A DNA stretch of 36,883 nt from Hahella ganghwensis DSM 17046. Its GTDB lineage: Bacteria > Pseudomonadota > Gammaproteobacteria > Pseudomonadales > Oleiphilaceae. Position numbers and translations under genes: made by a program. How positions within the stretch are numbered: position 1 is the first letter of the stretch; every line of letters starts with the position of its first letter. The stretch spans positions 1 to 36,883 of the forward strand of contig NZ_AQXX01000077.1 in assembly GCF_000376785.1 (NCBI RefSeq), written 5' to 3'. The notes under the pieces were generated by a model, which worked only from the letters and a program-made list of their open reading frames with translations, ran no database searches and had not been told where the DNA came from. Of the stretch, positions 16,911-23,897 are shown piece by piece.

Positions 16911-18077
16911 ATGCCAACATTGACACCACAACAGGAACTACTGATTCAGAAAGCCCGAGACTTCGTACAAACTGAATTACTGCCTCTGGAAGCGCAAGTT
17001 GAGAAAGATGGAGGACTCAGTCCGGAAATATCAGCACGGATTACACGAAAGTCCCGGGAAATTGGGTTGTTTGCTTCCAATATTGATGAACGCTTTGGCG
17101 GCGGAGGCTTGAGTGCCCTCGATAATGTGCTGGTACAGGAGCAGCTTGGTGCAACCAAGGAAATCCTCGCCCGTCGCGCAGCCGGGAATATATACGAATG
17201 CCTTATTGAAGGTACCGTACATCAGATTGAAAGCTTTCTGATCCCCAGCATCAGGGGTGAACGCTTTTCTGCATTGGCAGTTTCCGAACCTGAAGCCGGG
17301 TCTGACGCGGCGTCAATTCAAACCCGGGCTGAAAAGACGCAAACCGGTTGGATTCTGCATGGCAAAAAACACTTTATCAGCGATGCTGAAAACTGTGACT
17401 ATTTTATCGTCGCGGCAGTAACCGCGCCAAACCTCGGGCCTCGTGGTATTTCGTTATTTCTGGTTGAAAAGGATATGAAAGGTTTCTCCCTGGGCAAACG
17501 TTTCAACATGCTCGGATTCAAGGGCACCAGTCACTGCGAATTGATTTTTGATAACATTGTTCTGGGACAGGATGCGCTACTGGGACAGGAAAACGAAGGA
17601 TTTAGAATGCTCGGTGATACACTGGGCAAAGCGCGCCTGGCCAAAGTTGGAGCACGAGCTATCGGCAAATGCCAGAGGCTGTTACACCTGATGAGGGACC
17701 ATGCCCGGGATCGCCAGCAGTTTGGTAAAGCGATCATTGATTATGGCCCCATTAATCAAATGATTGCAGACAGTGCTATTGAAATTGCGGCTGCAAGGGC
17801 TTTGGTTCTCCAGACTGCCAGAGATATCGATGCCGGGATGAATTGCCGGGAAGCCATCTCTCAGGTGAAGGTTCTCACTACTGAAACCCTGGGACGGGTT
17901 GCCGATAGAGCAGTCCAGGTTTTCGGAGCCAGAGGCTGTCATGACGATCATGTGATAGAAAGCTTTTATCGTGACGCCAGGTTGTATCGCATTATTGATG
18001 GAACATCAGAAATTCACAGAAACATCATAGTCAAAGAGCACAAGAAACCCGGCACCCTGTGTCCGGTAGCCTGTTAG
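16911..18077 (+). CDS. Acyl-CoA dehydrogenase family flavoprotein
   Basis: 388 residues, the usual ACAD length, with FAD-binding signatures ALAVSEPEAGSDAASIQTRA, a middle beta-domain (GWILHGKKHFISDAENCDYFIV) and the C-terminal four-helix domain (RQQFGKAIIDYGPINQMIADSAIEIAAARALV, QVFGARGCHDDHVIESFYRDARLYRIIDGTSEIHR). In short- and medium-chain enzymes the catalytic base is the Glu of YEGT; the equivalent position here reads IIDGT, with Asp. Family role: alpha,beta-desaturation of an acyl thioester, or of prolyl-carrier in PigA-type members. In this cluster it could supply the enoyl thioester used by the ThDP and reductase-aminotransferase proteins. It is the last gene of the rightward run, and a strong hairpin follows the stop. 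Confidence 0.88.
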   Translation: MPTLTPQQELLIQKARDFVQTELLPLEAQVEKDGGLSPEISARITRKSREIGLFASNIDERFGGGGLSALDNVLVQEQLGATKEILARRAAGNIYECLIEGTVHQIESFLIPSIRGERFSALAVSEPEAGSDAASIQTRAEKTQTGWILHGKKHFISDAENCDYFIVAAVTAPNLGPRGISLFLVEKDMKGFSLGKRFNMLGFKGTSHCELIFDNIVLGQDALLGQENEGFRMLGDTLGKARLAKVGARAIGKCQRLLHLMRDHARDRQQFGKAIIDYGPINQMIADSAIEIAAARALVLQTARDIDAGMNCREAISQVKVLTTETLGRVADRAVQVFGARGCHDDHVIESFYRDARLYRIIDGTSEIHRNIIVKEHKKPGTLCPVAC

Positions 18078-18084
18078 AGACACT

Positions 18085-18122
18085 CCTTGTGCAGGGGCTT
18101 CTTACAGCCCCCTGCACAAGGG
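18085..18122. terminator. Strong hairpin terminator between convergent genes
   Basis: CCTTGTGCAGGGGCT (from 18085) pairs with AGCCCCCTGCACAAGG (to 18122), a stem of 13 perfect pairs plus more beyond a single bulge. It lies 8 bases after the acyl-CoA dehydrogenase stop and upstream (on the + strand) of the leftward MFS stop. The position suits a bidirectional terminator, although the T-run is poor. Confidence 0.65.
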
Positions 18123-18156
18123 TTCAAGAATGTTGAAAAATCACAGTTTCTGGCGC

Positions 18157-19392
18157 TTATGCGGATTGTCTTTCTTCGGTATCTGCCAGCTTTGAGCCTT
18201 TAATGACCCAAGCACTAAGAATCAGCATCAAAGCGCCCAGAAGTACAGCAAATACAAATGGCGTTATTACGGAAAACTGGTGAAGAAAGGCACCGGTTAC
18301 CGGTCCCAGAGCCATCCCTATCCCCTTGCTCACGCTATTGATTCCAGCGATTCGACCCTGCGTATCCTCATCGACGGCCAAACTCAGCAGAGCCAGGTTT
18401 CCAGGAAAGACAAGCCCCATTCCCAACCCCAGCAGAATCATTCCGACCAGCAGGACAGGATATGTCGTGGCGGAAGTCGCCGCTGTCAAGGCTATCACCA
18501 TAACCAAACACCCCGAGACCAACAGCCGCTCAGGTGACCATGTCAGCCATCTCATCAACCCGCCCTGAGTTACCACCATGGCTGCCATGCTGGCCATCAT
18601 GACCGCGCCAGTGCCTTTCAGCGCCTCCCCTGCTGAAAAACCGAACTCATCCTGCAACCGGAGTCCGATGACCTGTTGCAGAGTTCCGTAGATTAACAAC
18701 CCGCAAAAGGTGATCAGGAGCATGGGCCACAATTGTTCATAGGGAAGCTTGAAACTTAGATTGGAGGTGATTTCCCCGGGCTCTCTCGACTCAGGTAAAC
18801 GAGAGCATCCCAGCCACCAAATAAATACCAGCACAACGCCCAGCCCTGATAGTCCCAGCACAATGGATACTTGCCCCAGTGCCATCGCAATGGCACCACC
18901 GGCGATAGTTCCGATACCAAATGCAGCTCCCATTTTGCCCATTCCTCTGGCCCTATGTTCGGGTCCGGTGGAGTCAGCCACATAGGCCTGCGCTGCCGGC
19001 ATCACACCGCCAACGCCAATGGCTTGGCTTAACCTCAGGCCGAACAGGATAAAGAACGACATAGAGGCCGTTATCAGGAGATTTTGTCGAAGATAGACCG
19101 CGCCTGCGGCCAGTATCAGAAACAACCCTGTGACCACAATTCCAATGGCTATAATACTTCGCCTCCCGGCGATTTCACTCCGAGCCCCCCAAAAAGGCGC
19201 GGAAGCCATCATTGCAATGGATGACACCGTCAATATGAGACCGGTTTGGATGTCTGTGAGACCGAGGCTTCTGCCAAGGACCGGAAATGCGATCACAAAC
19301 AGGCTGTGTGCAGCACCATTAGCGATCAGAATCAACAGTAATAGTTTCAGACTGTTAGATTTGGGCAATTGCTCAGTTAATACCGTACTCAC
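18157..19392 (-). CDS. MFS drug/metallophore exporter
   Basis: About 411 residues, 12 predicted membrane segments. The MFS signature after helix 2 is GARSEIAGRRSIIAIG, and the motif at helix 5 is IGVGGVMPAAQAYVADST, as in TetA/Bcr-type proton-driven exporters. The start is taken at a GTG (19392) preceded by CAGGAAG with 7-base spacing, inside the last codons of the regulator gene. An ATG at 19416 and longer upstream forms lack such a site. The 20-base overlap with the AraC-type gene implies co-transcription from the Fur-box promoter at 20.4 kb. That fits an iron-regulated exporter for the cluster product. Confidence 0.85.
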   Translation of the reverse strand: MSTVLTEQLPKSNSLKLLLLILIANGAAHSLFVIAFPVLGRSLGLTDIQTGLILTVSSIAMMASAPFWGARSEIAGRRSIIAIGIVVTGLFLILAAGAVYLRQNLLITASMSFFILFGLRLSQAIGVGGVMPAAQAYVADSTGPEHRARGMGKMGAAFGIGTIAGGAIAMALGQVSIVLGLSGLGVVLVFIWWLGCSRLPESREPGEITSNLSFKLPYEQLWPMLLITFCGLLIYGTLQQVIGLRLQDEFGFSAGEALKGTGAVMMASMAAMVVTQGGLMRWLTWSPERLLVSGCLVMVIALTAATSATTYPVLLVGMILLGLGMGLVFPGNLALLSLAVDEDTQGRIAGINSVSKGIGMALGPVTGAFLHQFSVITPFVFAVLLGALMLILSAWVIKGSKLADTEERQSA

Positions 19393-19987
19393 AATATACT
19401 TCCTGTAATTTGTCATTGTTCCTGAATTCAATGGGGGTACAACTATATCGCTGTCGGAAAGTCTGCGCGAAATGGCTTGCACTGCTAAACCCGCACAAGA
19501 ACGCAATATCGGTAATACTCCGCTGACGATCCTTCAACAGTGATCGGGCACGTGCCAATCGATAGTCTCTCAGCCAACTGAATACAGTTTTGCCAAAGGT
19601 TTTCTTAAAGGTCCGATTCAATCGGGTGTGACTCATTCCCACCATTCTTGCCATTTCTTCAAGAGAAGGAATGTTGGCAAGATCTGCCGTTAACAGATGA
19701 ATCACTTTGTCCATTGCAGGACACTTACTCGAGACCAGAGTGTCGTCAAGAGACACTTCAGCCAGGGGTCTCAGCCACCGGGCCAATACATCGAGCGTTC
19801 GCGCTTCCGCACTCAGACAATCCAGTGACGTACTGAAAGGGTTATTCATTAAGTCAGAAATCCAGGATTCATTAGCCTCCTGGTAGCCCAACCGCATAAC
19901 CCAAGGTGTCCGATTGTTGGAAAGGATTCTGGATTGAGGCGGAAATGCAAACCCTATTCGTTTCGTCGCGTATTTGATAACCACCAT
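19373..19987 (-). CDS. AraC-family regulator, C-terminal part (frameshifted gene)
   Basis: Contains the rest of the sensor domain and a C-terminal AraC double helix-turn-helix. The first helix-turn-helix is SLEEMARMVGMSHTRLNRTFKKTFG and the second, with the family signature, is ITDIAFLCGFSSASHFAQTFRQRY. The overall form is like PchR, a siderophore-responsive activator. The upstream reading frame at 19989-20375 carries the missing N-terminal part in another phase, and the two join naturally around SLYSCQ-KNEMVVIKY. This segment could still be translated from its own ATG at 19987, but no good ribosome site is seen. As I recall, the PDTC cluster is controlled by an AraC-type activator (PdtC), so the expected target is this cluster. 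Confidence 0.8.
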   Translation of the reverse strand: MVVIKYATKRIGFAFPPQSRILSNNRTPWVMRLGYQEANESWISDLMNNPFSTSLDCLSAEARTLDVLARWLRPLAEVSLDDTLVSSKCPAMDKVIHLLTADLANIPSLEEMARMVGMSHTRLNRTFKKTFGKTVFSWLRDYRLARARSLLKDRQRSITDIAFLCGFSSASHFAQTFRQRYSCTPIEFRNNDKLQEVYCEYGIN

Positions 19988-19988
19988 T

Positions 19989-20375
19989 TCATTCTTCTGG
20001 TTGGCAGGAGTATAGCGAAACAGTTTGCTCCCGCCAGTTATTTACCAGCCAGACATCCCCAGGTCGAATCAGATAGTTTATTTCATGTTTGGAAAAGCCG
20101 ATTGAACTGACACCTTTGAATCCAAATATCAGTAGCGTAGTGTCTGTCTGATAGCGAATACAGGAGAGATAGTGATCTGAAAAAGTACAACGGCTTCTAG
20201 TAAGCGAGATATCATCACATATCCGACATGTCGTAAATAGTGTATCGCCTATATCGGTCGGGAGGGATGTTTGACACCACTTGCCTTGTACTTCTCCTGT
20301 TTCCAGCAGATAGTTATCAGATACGATGAATGGTACACGATCATTAAGCTCAGGCTTCTTTAAACTAAATTCCAT
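19989..20375 (-). CDS. AraC-family regulator, N-terminal part (frameshifted gene)
   Basis: 128 residues with a PchR-like ligand-sensing segment (HEINYLIRPGDVWLVNN near the end), ending prematurely at SLYSCQPEE. The ribosome site GGAGAAGG lies just before the ATG. A shift of one base near 19990-20000 would continue into the helix-turn-helix frame and give one protein of about 332 residues. Possible explanations are a sequencing error, a recent inactivating indel, or translational frameshifting; the sequence alone does not decide. Expression should be iron-controlled through the adjacent Fur box. Confidence 0.7.
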   Translation of the reverse strand: MEFSLKKPELNDRVPFIVSDNYLLETGEVQGKWCQTSLPTDIGDTLFTTCRICDDISLTRSRCTFSDHYLSCIRYQTDTTLLIFGFKGVSSIGFSKHEINYLIRPGDVWLVNNWREQTVSLYSCQPEE

Positions 20376-20391
20376 TTGCCCTTCTCCATAC

Positions 20392-20443
20392 GCTAATGTG
20401 AATCATTCTCACGTGAGAATACATTAGCTTATTTTTATTTCAA
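20392..20443 (-). promoter_or_regulatory. Promoter with overlapping Fur box upstream of the AraC-type regulator
   Basis: GCTAATGTGAATCATTCTC at 20392-20410 matches the 19-base Fur consensus (on the minus strand, against GATAATGATAATCATTATC) at 14 positions. It lies inside a larger dyad: perfect palindrome ATTCTCACGTGAGAAT at 20405-20420, flanked by GCTAATGT (20392-20399) and ACATTAGC (20421-20428). A sigma-70-like promoter reads leftward: -35 TTGAAA (20438-20443), 16-base spacer, -10 TATTCT (20416-20421). Fur bound here would cover the -10. The rest of the gap to 20805 shows no gene. Confidence 0.75.
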
Positions 20444-20805
20444 GTAGTTATAAAAGTTTAGCGTCCGTTCATCGGGCGCCACTCCTTAAACAGTCAATCC
20501 AGTCCATATGAATCAACATTACAGTGAATTCTTTAATTTCCCCGATAAATGTTTGATATATATGACTATTAAAAACCGAAACGAGCCAAAGCTTTCAATC
20601 ACTCCTTCCCCAGCCTTTCTCACCTGTTCTCATGCCTGAATGCCGTAATAACACAGGACAATTGACAAGGATGTAGTACATGCTGGCATAAACCGCGATT
20701 AACCAATGAAAGTTAATACAGCGTGAACCCAGCAAGCATTGAAGCTACAGGAAAGGCTTTACAGAGTGACGACTGCCAGGGCGTCGAAAGGTTGGCCAAG
20801 CCGGC

Positions 20806-21336
20806 CTAGTTTAGAAAGGAACAATTTACAATATGAAAGCGAGGATGGTGGTAGCCGACAACAGGGCTATACCTCCAACGTAAAAGTGACAGGCGACGAG
20901 TAACCAGCCTGACAAGCCAGAAAACAAAAAACACCGCCCCAACGGGGAGCAACGACGCTGATTCTTTGGTCGTCTTACCCTTCTCGCCACAGCAATCGCC
21001 ATCTATCTGACTTGAATCATGAATATCAATGACTACGCGATCTGGTGGCTCCAAAATGATGTGAGAAGCGCACTTGGCGCTTTCCATCAGGGCACCTCTT
21101 CGATTCATCGTTCCACTTTCAGCCATATCACCACTGGCAATCATCTCCATGGATTCGAAATGTTTGACAATATGCTTTTCTGATTGGGAAGAGATGATTG
21201 ATGGATCTGTATGAAGCGCATCCAACTCCAGATTCTGACCCAGCGCGCACAGGACCATGCTCTGGCTGAGCAACCAGAAAATCACTAACGGCCTAATGAC
21301 GCGGCGACTGAATTTGTAGGCGCTCTGCATACTCAT
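20806..21336 (-). CDS. Hypothetical membrane protein
   Basis: About 176 residues; not recognised. A hydrophobic N-terminus (RPLVIFWLLSQSMVLCALG) could be a signal anchor. The middle is acidic and soluble with a CCGEKGK motif. A second membrane segment near residues 130-150 (LLPVGAVFFVFWLVRLV) is followed by a basic tail ending HHPRFHIVNCSFLN. The CC pair and the membrane hairpin might suggest a metal-related small membrane protein, but this is weak. The start is uncertain: GTG at 21351 and ATGs at 21336 and 21330 all lack a clear ribosome site. It is transcribed toward the regulator gene but 430 bases away from it, so it is probably a separate unit. Confidence 0.5.
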   Translation of the reverse strand: MSMQSAYKFSRRVIRPLVIFWLLSQSMVLCALGQNLELDALHTDPSIISSQSEKHIVKHFESMEMIASGDMAESGTMNRRGALMESAKCASHIILEPPDRVVIDIHDSSQIDGDCCGEKGKTTKESASLLPVGAVFFVFWLVRLVTRRLSLLRWRYSPVVGYHHPRFHIVNCSFLN

Positions 21337-21351
21337 ATCTAAAAGATTCAC

Positions 21352-21865
21352 AATGATGATAGTAGTTAAGTACCTGACTAAGTCTTCCAGAACCTCCTGA
21401 ACCGGTCAAGGGAATATATCACTGTCTTTCAGTCTTAATTTGTGCACAATGGAATGTTGCCTTTTTGTCGGATATCGCCTCTTCCTCTGTCTTTTTTTAA
21501 AGTCACTGCCTGTCACTTATTTAATGCTTCACGGGATAGCCATTTCTCAATATATAGCCCACGCTACCATCTTTTATTTCGCCGTTGTTCGTCAGCTGCT
21601 AAGAACCACGACGACAAATTAACGATCTCAGCGCCTAATTTAAATAACAACCCTTATCACTGTGCCCGTAAAATGGCGTTATCCAATTAACTTAAGATTC
21701 AACTGACAGAGATGTCGAACAGACTGAAACGCACAGACGAGTCACCAGCAGGAATATTGACAGAGTTCACTGTGTAGATTTCCCTTTTTGGCTCAGCCAT
21801 ATAAGCTGCTTTGAACTAAGCTATCTGATGAGGACTTTCCCTCTCAGCGAAATAAGGAAATTGCT
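21352..21865. other. Non-coding stretch before the GH18-like gene
   Basis: About 510 bases with only short, unconvincing reading frames. The right end holds the ribosome site AAGGAA for the next gene. No repeat, RNA or terminator was recognised. Confidence 0.4.
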
Positions 21866-22606
21866 ATGAGCGGATACATTATTGGCGGTTGGACCCAAAA
21901 CCCTTCAGACACATCTCCTGAATCCTTCAGCTACACAATGTATGGTATGGTAACCAACTTGTCAGGATTGACGACAGGCACCCCCCAGTCTCCTGGCTGG
22001 AGCCCCAACACCACAAACGCTCCAGCCGGCCCCGGAAAAGTCTTGTGGACCTATGGCGGCGGCGGATGCACGCCGAAAAATATGCCAGAGCTTCCGGCAA
22101 GTGTGGAAGAAATCGTCCAGGCAACCGGCAAAGGAAACTGGTCCGGTGTTGATATTGACGACGAATGCAGTATGAATGTGGACATGCTGATCGAGACCAT
22201 GAGCAAATTAAAATCCCAGGACAAGGAATGCAGCTATACCTTTCTTGCCGGATGGGATTATAACAACCCCAACGCTTCGAGCCTGGGGCAAAGCATCAAT
22301 CAGGCTGTCAAGACGATCGCCCTGTCAGGCACAGCCAATCGCTTTTGCCTGATGTGCTACGCCGCAAGCATGTGGAGCATGAGCGATATTGAAGCCAATG
22401 TCGGCCCCGCCATCGACCGAACGATCGCCAACGGTGTTCCGGCCAAACAGATCATTCTGGCGCTGACTCCCGCAGGATTGAACCAGGAAAATCTGAACTA
22501 TTTTCTCAATCAGGTTAAGACCAAAGACATTGGAGGTTTATTTATCTGGAATTTCCCGGCAATGCCCAGTGAATACCTGCAGCAGATAGAAAGCGCACTT
22601 AGCTGA
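21866..22606 (+). CDS. GH18-like (chitinase-fold) protein without signal peptide
   Basis: 246 residues. The segment GNWSGVDIDDECSMNVDM matches the GH18 catalytic strand (consensus DGxDxDxE) with the final Glu kept but the first Asp replaced by Ser. Other chitinase-like strands are KVLWTYGGGG near residue 60, YTFLAGWDY, FCLMCYAASMW, IILALTPAG and GGLFIWNFPAMPSEY near the C-terminus. It has no Sec signal, membrane segment or chitin-binding domain, so it is either cytosolic or exported by another route. Starts of this type (MSGYIIGGW) resemble stand-alone GH18-like proteins found near toxins or secreted by non-Sec systems; that is a loose recollection. Ribosome site AAGGAA lies upstream. It is monocistronic, with a hairpin just after the stop. 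Confidence 0.7.
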   Translation: MSGYIIGGWTQNPSDTSPESFSYTMYGMVTNLSGLTTGTPQSPGWSPNTTNAPAGPGKVLWTYGGGGCTPKNMPELPASVEEIVQATGKGNWSGVDIDDECSMNVDMLIETMSKLKSQDKECSYTFLAGWDYNNPNASSLGQSINQAVKTIALSGTANRFCLMCYAASMWSMSDIEANVGPAIDRTIANGVPAKQIILALTPAGLNQENLNYFLNQVKTKDIGGLFIWNFPAMPSEYLQQIESALS

Positions 22607-22627
22607 TCCAGCCATTTATACGTTTAC

Positions 22628-22659
22628 ACAGGCGGTTATAGCTAGCTCTAACCGCCTGT
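22628..22659 (+). terminator. Hairpin terminator after the GH18-like gene
   Basis: ACAGGCGGTTA (22628-22638) pairs perfectly with TAACCGCCTGT (22649-22659) over 11 bp around a 10-base loop, followed by a T/A-rich tract. It sits 22 bases after the stop codon. Confidence 0.7.
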
Positions 22660-22785
22660 TATAGTAGTTACACATTGTGGCCGATCGCTTACAACCATTT
22701 CTGGCATTCCACATTACATCTTGAGACGAGCCGAATTGACGACTATCTTCTTTATATGATGATTTAGCCTTAAGTAGCCTTGGGT

Positions 22786-23559
22786 ATGAAGTACAAACTG
22801 GTTTTAGCGCTTTTTCTTTGCTTAATGAGTCGCGGCGTTGATGCTCTTGAGGGATCAATCAAAATTGCCAGGGGGGATGAAAACTATCCTCCCATGGAAT
22901 ACATGGATAATGGCCAGCTGACAGGCTTCCATATAGAGCTGGTTAACAGGGTATTTTCTGACCTCGGTCGCTCTGTTGAATATGTCAATTTACCCTGGAA
23001 ACGGGCCCTTTGGCTGCTCGAAAAAGGCCACGTGGATGCTGTCACCTTTATTTCAAAAACCGAAGCTCGCACCCGATTTGCCATTTTTCATCCACAAAAC
23101 ATCATCTCCGTCTCTCACCTCGCCTTCGTCAGAAACAGACTGGCTGACACGCCATTCCCTTTCAACGGCGATCTGGAGAGCGTCAAACATCATCGAATAG
23201 TAGTGCCTTTAGGGTTTAAGTTTGGCAATCAATTCGACACCTTTCCCTTCACCAAAAAAATTGAGATCAGCGGCGTTGATAGCGTGCTGAGAGAGCTGGC
23301 CAACAACAAGAATGCCGTGGCAGCTTTAAGCATCAGTTTTGGCCAGCTTGAGCACCTTAAACGCTACGCCCCGGTAGCAATAGACAGCCTTGAAGTTGTA
23401 CAACCCTACATCGCGAACACGGATGTTTATATTGGGTTTTCAAAAATCAAGAACCATGAAGCCCTGGCAGAAAGTTTTGCTAATGCGTATTCAGCACTCA
23501 AGAAAACCGATTTTTACTTTAAGCTGCGACAAAAGTATCAGCTCATTGAGTCAAACTAA
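22786..23559 (+). CDS. Family 3 periplasmic solute-binding protein
   Basis: 257 residues with a Sec signal peptide (MKYKLVLALFLCLMSRGVDA). The mature part begins IKIARGDENYPPMEYMDNGQLTGFHIELV, the usual first strand and helix of family 3 (amino-acid type) binding proteins. The lobe-crossing segment with VEYVNLPWKRALWLLEKGHVDAV and FISKTEARTRFAIFHP follows. The ATG at 22786 is preferred over an in-frame TTG at 22780; neither has a strong ribosome site. There is no permease or ATPase next to it and no attached enzymatic domain, so it belongs to the common orphan class of uncertain ligand. Confidence 0.8.
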   Translation: MKYKLVLALFLCLMSRGVDALEGSIKIARGDENYPPMEYMDNGQLTGFHIELVNRVFSDLGRSVEYVNLPWKRALWLLEKGHVDAVTFISKTEARTRFAIFHPQNIISVSHLAFVRNRLADTPFPFNGDLESVKHHRIVVPLGFKFGNQFDTFPFTKKIEISGVDSVLRELANNKNAVAALSISFGQLEHLKRYAPVAIDSLEVVQPYIANTDVYIGFSKIKNHEALAESFANAYSALKKTDFYFKLRQKYQLIESN

Positions 23560-23897
23560 GCCCCCAGCCAGACACCCCTCCATAAATACAAATATATTAT
23601 CCATATTTTTCAATTATTTAATCGAAACTTCTAATAAAGCACTTTAACTTTTGAAAACTTCACCTTTCATATTTTTTATCCACTTGGTTTCCACTTTTAT
23701 TCACTTTGCCCAACACCTGCGCTTAAGCGAACATCAGTGATTAGCATTTCCACCCCCACCCAATTGATAACCTGGTGTCAGCATTCGGCAAATCCATGCT
23801 TTCAACCCACAAACACTGGCTTTTAATGTCAGGTCACTTAAGATTGGAAGCTTCGCATTGATAAATGACCATCTGTATCTAAGAAAAGGAGTTTCTC
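23560..23897. other. Non-coding stretch upstream of tcyP
   Basis: 338 AT-rich bases without a supported gene. They should contain the tcyP promoter; the ribosome site AAAGGAG is visible just before 23898. No clear CysB-type or other operator was recognised. Confidence 0.4.

Noticed and set aside
104-20375. Thioquinolobactin (qbs) cluster identity
   Set aside because: The sulfur-transfer genes match that type, but no kynurenine/xanthurenate genes are present and the carrier lacks the extra C-terminal residues.
104-20375. Full prodigiosin or tambjamine cluster
   Set aside because: No bipyrrole genes (PCP, prolyl ligase with PCP, HMGL-type synthase, PigC condensing enzyme) are seen; only the PigD/PigE-like pair and an acyl-CoA dehydrogenase resemble it.
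21330-21370. Possible Fur box (AATGATGATAGT) upstream of the small membrane protein
   Set aside because: Only about 11 of 19 consensus matches and no good promoter around it.
21440-21690. Two overlapping short rightward frames (60 and 82 codons) before the GH18-like gene
   Set aside because: They overlap each other, lack ribosome sites and have erratic composition.
22786-23559. ABC amino-acid importer operon
   Set aside because: Only the binding protein is present; no permease or ATPase gene is nearby.
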